DNA of 64,000 nt from JAAYYY01 sp964579295 (GTDB lineage: Bacteria > Chloroflexota > Anaerolineae > Promineifilales > Promineifilaceae): positions 52,143 to 116,142 of the forward strand of contig CAZOGK010000009.1 in assembly GCA_964579295.1 (NCBI GenBank), written 5' to 3'. A program made the translations under genes and the position numbers. Under the pieces are notes generated by a model. That model was not told the origin of the DNA, searched no databases, and worked only from the letters and a program-made list of their open reading frames with translations. Each line of letters starts with the position of its first letter. Within the stretch, counting starts at the first letter, position 1. Below, piece by piece: positions 31,802-40,970 of the stretch.

Positions 31802-33640
31802 CTACTCCCAGACGGCGAGCAGCGCCTCTTTGAGAGCGGCGCGCTCGCGCTGGTAGCTGGCCTCGTCAATCTCGCCCGCCTCAAAGGCATCGTCAAGCGC
31901 GGCAATCTCCTCCAGCAGCGCCTCGCGATCCAGCGGCTCCTCGCCGGCCATTTCCGCGAGATCGGCGCCGGGCTGGCGCTGCTGCCAGCTGCGCATGACA
32001 AAAAGGCCGCCGGCCAGCGCCAGCAGCAGAGCGCCGCCGCCAATGACCAGCTCCGTGGTGCGGTTGCGCGCCGGTGGGGCCACGGTCGCCGCGCCGCCCT
32101 CGCCGCCAGGCATGGCAATGGCTACCGGCTCGCCGGAGAGCGAAAAGCTGACCGTGTCGCCGGCCGCAATCGCCCCGCGCGCATAGCTGGGGAAGACGCC
32201 GCCCATAGCGCCCCCCGCTTCCTCGGCCCAGCCGTCCTCCTCGCTCAGGGTGACGCCGTTGGCCGCCAGCACGACGTTGGCCCGCTCCACGCTGAAATAG
32301 ACAGGGTGGCTGATGGTCGCCGCCCCGTCATAGGGCAGCGCGTAGCTGGTCAGCAGGCTCAACGTGCCGCGGCCCGGCCGCACCGGTGCGCTATCGGCCC
32401 AGCCACGCGCCGTTTGCTGCATATTCTCCACGGGGAAGAAGGAGTCAATCGAGCCGAAGGTACGGCTGAACGTGGGCGCGGAAGCGCCGGCGGGCAGCGC
32501 CACTTCTACGGTGCCGCTGCTCACGTCCCCCGCCTCGCCGACAAAGACCGCCGCCGCCGCCTGGCTGAACTGATAGAGCTCGTTGACATTGACCGTGCCG
32601 TCGCCAAACTCCAGAATGATGTGTAGCTGGCTGATGGTGACTCCGGCCGGATCGCTGGTCGGATCGAATACCGATACAGGCAGGTCGAGCAGCGTCTCAT
32701 CGCCCTCCAGGCGCTTAAAATCGCTGCCATAGTTGATGCCTTCATACGTGACGGTGACCACGTAGATCAGCTCGGGCGGCACCATCGTCAGCGCAAACGC
32801 ATACTGCCCGGCGGCGTCCACGGTGCTGGTCATCGTGCTCGAAGGCGCAAAATCGGCGGTAAAGGTGCTGAGCACCACCGGGGTGCCTTCGCCCAGCGGC
32901 TCGCCCGTCGTCTCGTTGCGCACGCTGCCCGTTACGCTGACCGCCTCGATCGGCGCGAAGGCGGCCAGGGGATCGGCGTGAACGTAGCTGAAGGTGCGGG
33001 CAAAGGCCACGGCCGCCCACAGCTCGTCATCCACCAGCTCGTAGGCGGCGTGCTCAGGAATCGTGTCCGTATCGCGCAGCGCGGCAAAGACATCGGCGTC
33101 GCTGCGGCTCACCCAGTAATCTGGCGCCCCCATGTCAAAGCTGGCGCTGCCGCCGACTGCGTGGCACTCGGCGCAGCTTGCTTCGTAGAGTTGCTCGCCC
33201 TCGCCGAGGACGCTGGCGGGGACGCCCAGGCTCAGCACCGCCGCCACCAGGTGCCAGCGATCGGCTTCGCTGACCGGGTTGCTGCTGGCCGGGCCGAACG
33301 GGGGCATTCCCGACATGGCAATGCCGTTGGTGATTGTCTCAAAGACGGCGGAGGGTACCTGGCGGCGGGCAAAGTCGGCCTGGTTGAGGGCCGCCGGCTG
33401 TACCGGCAGGTCGCCGGTCAGCTCGCCATCGCCGCCGCCAAAAGGGCCGTGGCAGTTGGCGCAGCGCTCGCCAAAGAGGGCCAGACCCGCGTCGCCATCG
33501 GGCGTAACCGGCGGGCTGCTCTCCTGGGCCACGGCCGGGCCGGCGGCGGGCCAGAGCAGCGCGTAGAGGATGAGTAAGAAGGCGGCGACAAGAGAGGCCC
33601 GGAGCTGCGCCCCAGACGGCCAGAGCTGGTTACTGTTCAT
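31802..33640 (-). CDS. Membrane-anchored diheme c-type cytochrome with carboxypeptidase-regulatory-like beta domain
   Basis: The 612-residue exported protein has a signal peptide (residues about 12-38), two class-I cytochrome c motifs, CANCH (60-64) with downstream Met AMSGMPPFG and CAECH (156-160), a carboxypeptidase-regulatory-like beta domain (VTGSVRNETTGEPLGEGTPV, about 225-300), a further beta region, a C-terminal TM (LVIGGGALLLALAGGLFV) and a cytoplasmic coiled tail (LEEIAALDDAFEAGEIDE) of the SHOCT/DUF3154 style. It is co-transcribed with ccm genes and probably needs them. It may be an electron donor or sensor near the membrane. Confidence 0.8.
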   Translation of the reverse strand: MNSNQLWPSGAQLRASLVAAFLLILYALLWPAAGPAVAQESSPPVTPDGDAGLALFGERCANCHGPFGGGDGELTGDLPVQPAALNQADFARRQVPSAVFETITNGIAMSGMPPFGPASSNPVSEADRWHLVAAVLSLGVPASVLGEGEQLYEASCAECHAVGGSASFDMGAPDYWVSRSDADVFAALRDTDTIPEHAAYELVDDELWAAVAFARTFSYVHADPLAAFAPIEAVSVTGSVRNETTGEPLGEGTPVVLSTFTADFAPSSTMTSTVDAAGQYAFALTMVPPELIYVVTVTYEGINYGSDFKRLEGDETLLDLPVSVFDPTSDPAGVTISQLHIILEFGDGTVNVNELYQFSQAAAAVFVGEAGDVSSGTVEVALPAGASAPTFSRTFGSIDSFFPVENMQQTARGWADSAPVRPGRGTLSLLTSYALPYDGAATISHPVYFSVERANVVLAANGVTLSEEDGWAEEAGGAMGGVFPSYARGAIAAGDTVSFSLSGEPVAIAMPGGEGGAATVAPPARNRTTELVIGGGALLLALAGGLFVMRSWQQRQPGADLAEMAGEEPLDREALLEEIAALDDAFEAGEIDEASYQRERAALKEALLAVWE

Positions 33641-33675
33641 AGGTTCGTCAATGGCCTGCCGTCAACAGGCGGGAA

Positions 33676-34248
33676 CTAGTCAAGTTGGCGCCCGCAGTAA
33701 GCGCAGAAACGGTCGCCCCTCACAGCCTCCTGGCCGCACTGCGGGCAAAAGAGGCGGCTGGCGGCGCCGCTGCCGTTACCGGCGCCAGCAACAGCAATCG
33801 CTTCTGGCTGGGGCCGGGCGCGGCGCTGGGCAATGGCCGCCTCAATATCTGCGGCGGCGCGCTGGCGGCGGCGGGAGATGGCCACCTCAATCTCGTCCGG
33901 CTCCGTGCTGAAGGCCGGGGCAGGCGACGCCGTGGCTGCAGGCGACGCCGACGCCGCAGGCGACGCCGCCTCCAGCGCGTCCAGCTCGCGCAGCACGTTG
34001 GCGGCAGCGGCGACCAGCCTCTGGCGCAGCCGTGCATGATCCTCGTCGGGCAGCGTGCCAGTCTCGTGGTCGAAGTCAAGCACGCGAATCTGGGCCAGAA
34101 GCGCTTCTTTCTCGCTTTCCAGCGCTTCGCGCCGGCCGGGTGTGCGCCGAGTCACGGCCGGCGCCGGCGCCAGCAGCGGGCGCAGCACGAATATGCCGAC
34201 GATGACCAGCAGCGCCAGGGCTAGTAAAAGGCTACCAGGTGAAGGCAT
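33676..34248 (-). CDS. CcmI-like membrane protein with C-terminal zinc ribbon
   Basis: The 190-residue protein has one N-terminal membrane segment (LLLALALLVIVGIFVLRPLL), a cytosolic coiled helix SEKEALLAQIRVLDFDHETGTLPDEDHARLRQRL as in CcmI/CycH and related c-type cytochrome assembly proteins, a low-complexity Ala/Ser/Pro stretch, and a zinc ribbon FCPQCGQEAVRGDRFCAYCGRQL (two CxxC). The location between ccmG-like and diheme cytochrome genes supports an assembly role. The zinc ribbon is not part of classical CcmI. Confidence 0.7.
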   Translation of the reverse strand: MPSPGSLLLALALLVIVGIFVLRPLLAPAPAVTRRTPGRREALESEKEALLAQIRVLDFDHETGTLPDEDHARLRQRLVAAAANVLRELDALEAASPAASASPAATASPAPAFSTEPDEIEVAISRRRQRAAADIEAAIAQRRARPQPEAIAVAGAGNGSGAASRLFCPQCGQEAVRGDRFCAYCGRQLD

Positions 34249-34289
34249 GGTTGCATAGTTCCGTGAACTGACTGCCAGAAGCCAGACGC

Positions 34290-34892
34290 TTACTGGGCAA
34301 GCAGTAACTCGATCTCCTCGGTGAGCAGGCTGTCGTTGACCGGACCGAGCACAAAGCGCGAGACGGCGCCGTCCTTGCCAATAAAGAAGGTCTCCGGCAC
34401 TCCGGTGATCTTGTAAGCGCTGGAGATAGCAGAACCCAGGTCCGGCGCGTTCGGGTAGGTAATGCCGTAATCTTCGAGATAGCTATAGGACTTGGCCTCG
34501 ACATCGCTGTAGGCGACGCCGAGGAAGACGACGCCCTGGTCACGATAGCGCCGCCAGGTTTGCTCTAACAGCTCGGCTTCGACGTGGCACTCGACGCACC
34601 ACGAGGCCCAGAAGTTGAGCACGACGACGTTGCCGCGGAAGTCGGCCAGGCTGGCAACTTCCCGCTCCTGCCAGCCGTAGCCATCCATAAACCGGACTGT
34701 AAATGTGGGCGCCGGCGCGCCGGCGTCGGGCCGGCTCTCGACGGACTTGAGCAGCCCCATGGCGAGCAGGCCAAGCAGCGCGGCCACCCCCACCCAGATG
34801 AGGAGCTTCGTCCATGGCCGGGAACGTTTCTCTGTCTGTACGGCGACGCCAGGGTCCAAACCCTCAGACGGCGTGGAAAGCGTTTCGTTCAT
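34290..34892 (-). CDS. ccmG: ResA/CcmG-like membrane thioredoxin
   Basis: The 200-residue protein has an N-terminal TM (KLLIWVGVAALLGLLAMGLL) and a TlpA/ResA-type thioredoxin fold: FRGNVVVLNFWASWCVECHVEAELLEQTW with active site CVEC, and a cis-Pro region ITGVPETFFIGKDG. It probably reduces the apocytochrome CxxCH thiols before heme attachment. The ATG overlaps the ccmH stop (34889-34892). The CVEC dipeptide (usually CxPC) is a small variation. Confidence 0.85.
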   Translation of the reverse strand: MNETLSTPSEGLDPGVAVQTEKRSRPWTKLLIWVGVAALLGLLAMGLLKSVESRPDAGAPAPTFTVRFMDGYGWQEREVASLADFRGNVVVLNFWASWCVECHVEAELLEQTWRRYRDQGVVFLGVAYSDVEAKSYSYLEDYGITYPNAPDLGSAISSAYKITGVPETFFIGKDGAVSRFVLGPVNDSLLTEEIELLLAQ

Positions 34893-35398
34893 TCCCGCAA
34901 TTCCTTTTCAATACGCGAGACGTAATCGTCGTCGCTCGCCGCCGGCGGCGGCTTCTGCGCCCCGCCCTGTGCCACCGTGAAGGTGGGGTCGGCCGGCTTC
35001 TCGCCGTCGCGCGCGCGCAGCCCGCTCATAAAGCGTGCAAAGAAGATAACGCCCACCACGGCCAGGCCCACCGGCAGCAGCCAGACGATCAGGTTGAAGC
35101 CTTCACGCGGCGGTGCAGAAAGCACCCGTGGACCATAGCGGTCGACAAAATATTGCTGCACCTCGGCGTCCGTCTTGCCCGTCGCTAACTGGGCCCGAAT
35201 CTCTTCGCGCCAGTCCTGGCAGGCAGCGGTCGGGCAGGTGTCCAGCGGCGTGTTCTCACAGACCGGGCAGAAGAGGTCCTTGGCCACCCGGTTCACATCG
35301 TCGTCGCTCACCGGCTGCTGAGCAGCCGCCGGCCCGGCCAGCAGCACAGTTGCCAGAAACAGGGCGCCCAGCAGCAGCAAAGCCCGTCCCGGCGACAT
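34889..35398 (-). CDS. ccmH: CcmH-like cytochrome c biogenesis thiol protein
   Basis: The 169-residue protein has a signal peptide (LLLLGALFLATVLLAGPAAA), then VNRVAKDLFCPVCENTPLDTCPTAACQDWREEIRAQL, the CcmH N-terminal three-helix domain with CxxC (CPVC) plus two extra cysteines, DRYGPRVLSAPP (conserved family ending), a TM (NLIVWLLPVGLAVVGVIFFA) and a short tail. It hands reduced apocytochrome to CcmF. It sits three bases from ccmF and overlaps ccmG. Confidence 0.92.
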   Translation of the reverse strand: MSPGRALLLLGALFLATVLLAGPAAAQQPVSDDDVNRVAKDLFCPVCENTPLDTCPTAACQDWREEIRAQLATGKTDAEVQQYFVDRYGPRVLSAPPREGFNLIVWLLPVGLAVVGVIFFARFMSGLRARDGEKPADPTFTVAQGGAQKPPPAASDDDYVSRIEKELRE

Positions 35399-35400
35399 GC

Positions 35401-37404
35401 TCAGTCCCCACCGAGGGCGGGCCGCACCGCATAGCGCCGCCGCGCCACGCGCTGTTCGACGGCGTCAGGCCAGGCCGCGATCAGGGTGCCGACGATGAAG
35501 ATAAAGCCGCCGGCCCAGACCCAGTTGATGAGTGGGTTGAGAAAGACGCGGAAGGTGGCCTCATCCTCCAGAACGGTCTCCCAGTTGACCATGATCACGT
35601 AGAAATCTTCTTCCACGGTCGCGCGCAAGTCGGGAATGGTCATCGGTTGGCCGGTGCGCGTGTACAGCTCGGTGCGCGGCGTCAGCGTGCCGACCGGGCG
35701 GCCGTTATCGGTGATGCTCAGGTTGGCTTCCTTAATCAGCAGGTCGTCGGGTCCCGGATACTGGCGCACGTTGTTGAAGGTCATGGTATAGCTGCCGAGC
35801 GAGACCGAATCGCCGGAGCTCAGGCGGATCTGCGTCTCCTGCTGGAAGAAGTAGCTGCCGACAATGCCAAAGGCCATCACCAGCACGCCGAGGTGAATCC
35901 AGTAGCCGCCATAGCGACGCCGGTTGCGCGCCATCAGGTTCGTGAAAGCAGCCCAGGCTCCCTCGCCGCGCTTCATCCGCGCGCGCGTTCCCTTGACGAA
36001 CTCCAGGACGGTGAGGATGAAGGAGAAGGTCACCACCCAGAAGCCGAGCAGGGCTCCCCAGCTCTGTACGCCAAAGGCGAAGAGAGCGCCGACCACGACC
36101 AGCGCTGCCAGCGCCGGCCAGCGGATCGCCATGCCAATGCGCTGTGCGCTGGTGCGATACCACATGGTCAGCGGCGCGATCCCCATGAGAATGATGAGCA
36201 GGACAAAGAGCGGGCCATTGACCCGGTTATAGAAGGGCGGGCCGACCGTTACCTTTTCGCCGGTGAACAGCTCGGAGATGATCGGGTAAATGGTGCCCCA
36301 GAGCGTGGCAATGAGAATCGCCAGGAAGACGAAGTTATTGGCCAGAAAAGCGGCTTCACGCGAAAAGAGCGACTCCAGCCGGTTGGCGGTCGAAAGCTCT
36401 CCCCAGCGGCGCACCACCCAGTAGACCGAAAAGATGGTCATCAGGCTGAGGAAGCCAAAGAAGAGCGGGCCGACGGCCGATTGGGCAAAGCTGTGTACCG
36501 ACGAAATAACGCCGCTGCGCACGATGAACGTGCCCAGGACGACCAGCAGGTAGGTGGCGATCACCAGGAACATGTTCCAGCCCTTGAACATGCGGCGCTT
36601 TTCCTGGATGATGACGGAGTGCAGGAATGCCGTGCCGGAGAGCCAGGGAATGAACGAGGCATTCTCCACCGGATCCCAGGCCCAGTAGCCGCCCCAGCCG
36701 AGCACATCGTAGGCCCAGCGTCCGCCGAGGATGAGACCCAGGCTGAGGAAGAGCCAGGCGACCAGCGTCCAGCGGCGCGTGGTGCGAATCCAGCCCTCGT
36801 CCAGCTTGCCGCTGATCAGCGCGGCCATGGCAAAGGCGTAGGGCACGGTAAAGCCGGTGAAGCCGAGGTAGAGCATGGGCGGGTGGATGATCATGCCCGG
36901 GTGGCGCAGCAGCGGGTTGAGGCCGCGCCCATCCGCGGGCACCACCATGCCGTCAATGCGGGCAAATGGATTCTCCACGAAGGCAACCAGCCCGATAAAG
37001 AAAATCTGGGTCAGGCTGGCAACCAGAATGGCATAAGGCATGAGGGCGCGCTGCTCTCCCCACTTGCGCAGCATGGCAGCCGCGGTGAAACCGGCCAGGA
37101 TCAGGTTCCAGAAGAGGAGGCCGCCGGCCTGGCCGCCCCAGAGCGCCGTCACCTTGAGATAAGTGGGCATTTCCCGGCTGCTCACCTGGAAGACGTAGTT
37201 GATCGAGTAGTCTCCCTGCACGAGCAGGGTAATCAGTAGAGCAGAGGCCAGAATCAGCAGGGGGAAGATGGCGACGGAGGCATTACGTGCGCTGGCAACC
37301 AGACGCTCGTCGCGCCGCCAGCCGCCAACTGCGCCGGCGCCGGCCGCATAAAGAGCGCCCAGAAATGCGATGAGCACGGCTGCATAGCCAATATCGGCAA
37401 TCAT
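35401..37404 (-). CDS. ccmF: Heme lyase CcmF
   Basis: The 667-residue protein has about 14 hydrophobic segments and the WWD-type heme-handling motif WGGYWAWDPVENASFIPWLSGTAFLHS (about residues 225-250). GGQAGGLLFWNL near residue 90 and a C-terminal periplasmic domain ending in a final TM (INWVWAGGFIFIVGTLIAAWPD) match the family; normal length. It joins holo-CcmE and CcmH to attach heme b covalently to apocytochromes. ccmABC are not in the window. Confidence 0.95.
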   Translation of the reverse strand: MIADIGYAAVLIAFLGALYAAGAGAVGGWRRDERLVASARNASVAIFPLLILASALLITLLVQGDYSINYVFQVSSREMPTYLKVTALWGGQAGGLLFWNLILAGFTAAAMLRKWGEQRALMPYAILVASLTQIFFIGLVAFVENPFARIDGMVVPADGRGLNPLLRHPGMIIHPPMLYLGFTGFTVPYAFAMAALISGKLDEGWIRTTRRWTLVAWLFLSLGLILGGRWAYDVLGWGGYWAWDPVENASFIPWLSGTAFLHSVIIQEKRRMFKGWNMFLVIATYLLVVLGTFIVRSGVISSVHSFAQSAVGPLFFGFLSLMTIFSVYWVVRRWGELSTANRLESLFSREAAFLANNFVFLAILIATLWGTIYPIISELFTGEKVTVGPPFYNRVNGPLFVLLIILMGIAPLTMWYRTSAQRIGMAIRWPALAALVVVGALFAFGVQSWGALLGFWVVTFSFILTVLEFVKGTRARMKRGEGAWAAFTNLMARNRRRYGGYWIHLGVLVMAFGIVGSYFFQQETQIRLSSGDSVSLGSYTMTFNNVRQYPGPDDLLIKEANLSITDNGRPVGTLTPRTELYTRTGQPMTIPDLRATVEEDFYVIMVNWETVLEDEATFRVFLNPLINWVWAGGFIFIVGTLIAAWPDAVEQRVARRRYAVRPALGGD

Positions 37405-37465
37405 AACTTACTCCGTGTTGGACGACGGTCTGACGCAGACGTGCACGGCTCCCGTTACGGTCCGC

Positions 37466-37942
37466 TTAACCCGTCGGCGGCGCTTCTTCGTAGCGCGTGG
37501 GGCACTTCAGGAAGAGACCGCCGGCGTTGGCATGGAAGACGCCGTTCTCGCTGGCCTGGCCTTCCACCACTGCCTGCGCCTCGTGCTGCAGCAGATCGGG
37601 CATCGGCTCGTTTACGGCCACAATGCGCAGCCGCTGGCTCGGGTTGTGGACATCGTCTACGATATCAAATTCCAGACGCGACTGGGTGGCATCTATTTGG
37701 ATGAACTCAATCGAATCCCCGAGCACGTAGCCGGAAACGCGGAGATCGCGGCCAACCAGCCGGCTCTGCTCCGCGTAGAACTCGCCGACCGTCTTGTACA
37801 GCTGGGTCGTGCCGCTCATCGCGTTCACGATCAAGAAGGCCAGTGCGGCGACGATGAGAACGCCCCCCACCACATATTTGAGCCGGTTACTGCGCGGTTG
37901 TAGAAGCTCGCCCTGTTCGGTTGTCCACGTTGTTTCTGCCAT
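37466..37942 (-). CDS. ccmE: Heme chaperone CcmE, CxxxY variant
   Basis: The 158-residue protein has an N-terminal TM (LKYVVGGVLIVAALAFLIVNAM) and the OB-fold core (LVGRDLRVSGYVLGDSIEFIQID, RLRIVAVNEPMPDLLQHEAQAVVEG). The heme-binding motif LFLKCPTRYEE shows Cys in place of the usual covalent His (HxxxY in proteobacteria). Such CxxxY CcmE forms are known from archaea and some anaerobic bacteria. Start 37942 has GGAGG at ten bases; an ATG at 37960 overlaps that ribosome site. First gene of the ccm operon. Confidence 0.92.
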   Translation of the reverse strand: MAETTWTTEQGELLQPRSNRLKYVVGGVLIVAALAFLIVNAMSGTTQLYKTVGEFYAEQSRLVGRDLRVSGYVLGDSIEFIQIDATQSRLEFDIVDDVHNPSQRLRIVAVNEPMPDLLQHEAQAVVEGQASENGVFHANAGGLFLKCPTRYEEAPPTG

Positions 37943-38051
37943 GAATCCGTCATCCTCCACAGCGAAGCTGATACGCCGGCGCCTGTTGACACACCAGCTC
38001 CCTTCCTGTCAAACTAATAACGCCGCAGTCACACTACTATAAGTAATTGTT

Positions 38052-38057
38052 ATTATA
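38052..38057 (-). promoter_or_regulatory. Candidate -10 box of the ccm operon
   Basis: TATAAT on the minus strand about 110 bases upstream of ccmE, in the AT-rich intergenic region 37943-38224. No good -35 box lies at the right distance. The TGAC-N4-GTCA site is centred 35 bases from this -10 box, near (not exactly at) the position for class II activation. Confidence 0.35.
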
Positions 38058-38083
38058 ATAGCCAGTCAGCCCTATAAAATCAG

Positions 38084-38095
38084 TGACAAATGTCA
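38084..38095. promoter_or_regulatory. Crp/Fnr-type inverted repeat (site 1)
   Basis: TGACAAATGTCA: arms TGAC/GTCA with centre AAAT. It lies between the divergent ccm operon and the two-component genes. An identical core occurs at 51660-51671. The half sites resemble NNR/DNR/HcpR-type (TTGAC) sites of the Crp/Fnr family. A GATAAT box (38142-38147) for the kinase gene lies 55 bases downstream. Confidence 0.55.
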
Positions 38096-38224
38096 TGATA
38101 GTTTAGCAGAAACTCACCCTTCGCGGGCTGAAGCTTTATGCGATAATTAATCTGGTCGCGCCTCTTCCCCACATTATAGATCTAACTGACCGCGGCGGGA
38201 AGAGCAGCGATAGAAAGCGCTGGA

Positions 38225-40333
38225 ATGAGTAACTTGAGCGACCTTTTCGCACAGAATATCGTCCTCGTCTACTTCCTCTATGGCCTGGCCTTTTTCAGCA
38301 TGGGCCTTGCCGTCTGGTTGGAGTCGGGGCGCGCCTCCGAGCTGCGTCTGGCGCGTGCTATGGGGCCGCTGGCTCTGTTCGGCATCCTGCACGGCGTGCA
38401 CGAATGGCTGGAGATGTTCATGCGGCTGGGTGAAGTGGTGCCCGGCGCCCCCACCGTCGGCCAGACGATGGTCGTGGAAGCGCTGCGCATTGCCCTGCTC
38501 ATGCTCTCCTTCCTGCTGCTCATTGTCTTTGGCGTCCGTCTGCTCCACCTCAGCGGCCACGGACGGGGCAACGAGCGCACCTTTGTCATTCTCAGCGCCG
38601 GGCTGCTGGTCCTGGTCTGGTTCGTCAGCGTCATGTCTACACAGCAAGTCTACGCCTTTTGCGAGGCCGACTGCCTCGTCTCCGTGGACGTACTGACGCG
38701 CTACATCCTGGGCATCCCCGGCGCTATTCTGGCCGGCTGGGCCATGCTGCTGGAGCAGCGCGCCTTTCGCGAGCGCGGCCTGGTGCTCTTTGCCCGCGAC
38801 CTGACGCTGGCGGCCATCGCGCTCCTCCTCTACGGCGTGGTCGGCCAGTTATTCGTGCCCCGCAGCGTCCTCTTCCCGGCCGATGTCATCAACAGCGAGC
38901 TGTTCTTGGAGCTTTTCGGGGTGCCGGTGCAGTTCTTTCGCGCGCTCATGGCCGCGGCGATGGCTCTCTTTGTTATTCGCGCGCTGCGCGCCTTTGAGCT
39001 GGAGCACCGGCAGCGCCTGGTCGCCATGCACGCGGCGCAGCGCGCCGCTGAAGAGGAGAAGCGGCGCGCCCAGCAGCGTGCCCACGAACAGACCGAGCAG
39101 CTCAACCGCGAGCTGCAGACAGCCGTGCAGGAGCTTTCCCTCCTCTTTGAGCTGACACGCTCGCTGGTGGCGACGTTGGACAGCGAGACGCTGCTGCAGG
39201 ACACGCTGCAGCGGATTGTCGGCAGCATCCCCCACGTCGCGGCCGGCATGATCCTGGGCGAAGAGGGGACCGGCGCGCCGCTGGCTGTCGTGATCCAGTT
39301 GGGGTGCGAGAGCAAGCCGGGTATGAATAGTCTGTGCCAGCAGATGGAGCAGGTAGGTGCCTACGTGGTGCGCCAGCGCATGCCCGCCAGGTATGATAGT
39401 GACGCCGGCGCCGCCGTGGGCATTATCGAGGATGAGCCCGCCGCCAGCCGCATTATTGGCGTGCCCCTGCACCTGCATGACGTAACCTGGGGCAGCCTCA
39501 TCCTCGGCGTGGAAGGTGACACCCCGCTCTTTACCGCCCACGATCTGTCGCTGGTGGGAACTGTCGCCGGGCAGCTCAGCATGGCCGTGGAGAACGCTAC
39601 TCTCTACGAAGAGACGCAGCAGCGCGAGGCGCTCCGCAGCGAGCTTTACCAGCAAATCATCTCTGCCCAGGAAGGCGAGCGGCAGCGCATTGCCCGCGAG
39701 CTGCACGATGGCACCGGGCAGGTATTGACGGGGCTGGGGCTGGGGCTGAAAGCCGCCGCCGAAAGCGTCTGGCGTGACCCGGAGCTAGCGGCCCGGCAGC
39801 TAATCGAGCTAAAGGATCTCAATGCCCTGGCGCTGCAAGAGCTGCGTGACCTCATTGCCGACCTGCGCCCCTCCATTCTCGACGACCTGGGCCTGGTGCC
39901 AGCCCTGCAGGCGCAGGTCAAAGCCTTTGCCGCGCGTACCGGCCTGCAGGCTGTTTTCGAGAGCCGCGGCCCCCGCCGCCGTCTCTCGCCTGAGGAGGAG
40001 ACGGTCATCTTCCGCATTACTCAGGAAGCGCTGACCAACGTCGCCAAGCACGCACAGGCGCAGCACGTCATGGTGCGGCTGACCTTTACCGGCGATGCTA
40101 CCCATCTGGTCGTCACCGACGACGGCCGGGGCTTCAATCCTAATGAAGCGCTGCAGGCCGCCGGCTCGCGACGCGCCTGGGGCCTGCTGGGCATGCAGGA
40201 GCGGGTGCAGCTTGTCCAGGGCGCCTGCGAGATCGCCTCAAAACCCGGAATAGGCACGACCGTCCGCGTTCTTGTGCCCCATCACGACGAGGAAGAGAAA
40301 GATGAGCCCCAAACTACGCCTGCTGCTGGCTGA
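38225..40333 (+). CDS. NarX-like membrane sensor histidine kinase (HisKA_3, GAF)
   Basis: The 702-residue protein has an N-terminal seven-helix membrane region (about 1-255, with LFGILHGVHEWLEMF), a coiled segment (about 260-310), a GAF domain (about 320-465) and an HisKA_3 kinase core with GERQRIARELHDGTGQVL (phospho-His 494) plus HATPase motifs ITQEALTNVAKHA, VTDDGRGFNP and WGLLGMQERVQL. HisKA_3 kinases partner with NarL-type regulators, and one follows directly. The membrane helices with His residues could sense a quinone or heme (inference). Confidence 0.9.
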   Translation: MSNLSDLFAQNIVLVYFLYGLAFFSMGLAVWLESGRASELRLARAMGPLALFGILHGVHEWLEMFMRLGEVVPGAPTVGQTMVVEALRIALLMLSFLLLIVFGVRLLHLSGHGRGNERTFVILSAGLLVLVWFVSVMSTQQVYAFCEADCLVSVDVLTRYILGIPGAILAGWAMLLEQRAFRERGLVLFARDLTLAAIALLLYGVVGQLFVPRSVLFPADVINSELFLELFGVPVQFFRALMAAAMALFVIRALRAFELEHRQRLVAMHAAQRAAEEEKRRAQQRAHEQTEQLNRELQTAVQELSLLFELTRSLVATLDSETLLQDTLQRIVGSIPHVAAGMILGEEGTGAPLAVVIQLGCESKPGMNSLCQQMEQVGAYVVRQRMPARYDSDAGAAVGIIEDEPAASRIIGVPLHLHDVTWGSLILGVEGDTPLFTAHDLSLVGTVAGQLSMAVENATLYEETQQREALRSELYQQIISAQEGERQRIARELHDGTGQVLTGLGLGLKAAAESVWRDPELAARQLIELKDLNALALQELRDLIADLRPSILDDLGLVPALQAQVKAFAARTGLQAVFESRGPRRRLSPEEETVIFRITQEALTNVAKHAQAQHVMVRLTFTGDATHLVVTDDGRGFNPNEALQAAGSRRAWGLLGMQERVQLVQGACEIASKPGIGTTVRVLVPHHDEEEKDEPQTTPAAG

Positions 40334-40964
40334 TGATCACATCGTCGTCCGCTCGGGGCTGCGCATGTTGCTGCAGGCTCGCGAGGATATTGAGATCGTG
40401 GGCGAGGCCGAAAATGGCCGCGAAGCCGTGGAGAAGGTGCGCGCCCTGCAGCCGGACGTCGTCCTCATGGACGTGCAGATGCCAGACATGAACGGCATCG
40501 AGGCCACGCGGCGCATCAAGCAGGTTGCGCCCAACACGGCCGTGCTGGCCCTGACCATGCACGAGGACGATCAATACTTCTTCGAGATGCTGCACGCCGG
40601 CGCTTCTGGTTACGTGCCGAAGCGCGCGGCGCCCGACGAGCTGCTTGAGGCGATCTATACTGTTCACCAGGGAAACGTCTTCCTCTATCCGTCGCTGGCG
40701 ACGCGGCTGGTGCAGGATTACCTGCAGCGCGCCGAGTCGGGCGACCAGACGCTGGTCCAGGACGACCTGACGCCGCGCGAGCTGGAGGTGCTGACGCTGA
40801 TAGCCGGCGGCCTGACCAACGCCGAAATAGCCGATCAGCTCGTCATCAGCGTCAAGACGGTAGACCGCCATCGTGAAAACATCATGCGCAAGCTCAACCT
40901 GCACAACCGCATTGACCTGGTGAAGTATGCGCTGCGCATGGGGCTGATTGACCTGGAGGGATAA
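40302..40964 (+). CDS. NarL/FixJ-family response regulator
   Basis: The 220-residue protein has a receiver domain (LLLADDHIVVRSGL, phospho-Asp57 in VVLMDVQMPDMNGIEA, Lys in GYVPKRA) and a LuxR-type HTH (DLTPRELEVLTLIAGGLTNAEIADQLVISVKTVDRHRENIMRKL). ATG 40302 follows GAGGAAGAG and overlaps the kinase gene by 32 bases. It should act on target promoters such as those of the cytochrome locus (inference). Confidence 0.95.
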   Translation: MSPKLRLLLADDHIVVRSGLRMLLQAREDIEIVGEAENGREAVEKVRALQPDVVLMDVQMPDMNGIEATRRIKQVAPNTAVLALTMHEDDQYFFEMLHAGASGYVPKRAAPDELLEAIYTVHQGNVFLYPSLATRLVQDYLQRAESGDQTLVQDDLTPRELEVLTLIAGGLTNAEIADQLVISVKTVDRHRENIMRKLNLHNRIDLVKYALRMGLIDLEG

Positions 40965-40970
40965 TGACAA

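Noticed and set aside
35113..37239. 708-codon frame on the plus strand opposite ccmF/ccmH
   Set aside because: It is the antisense of clearly coding ccmF and ccmH; composition (Gln/Arg/His-rich, no hydrophobic core) is that of a GC-rich shadow frame.
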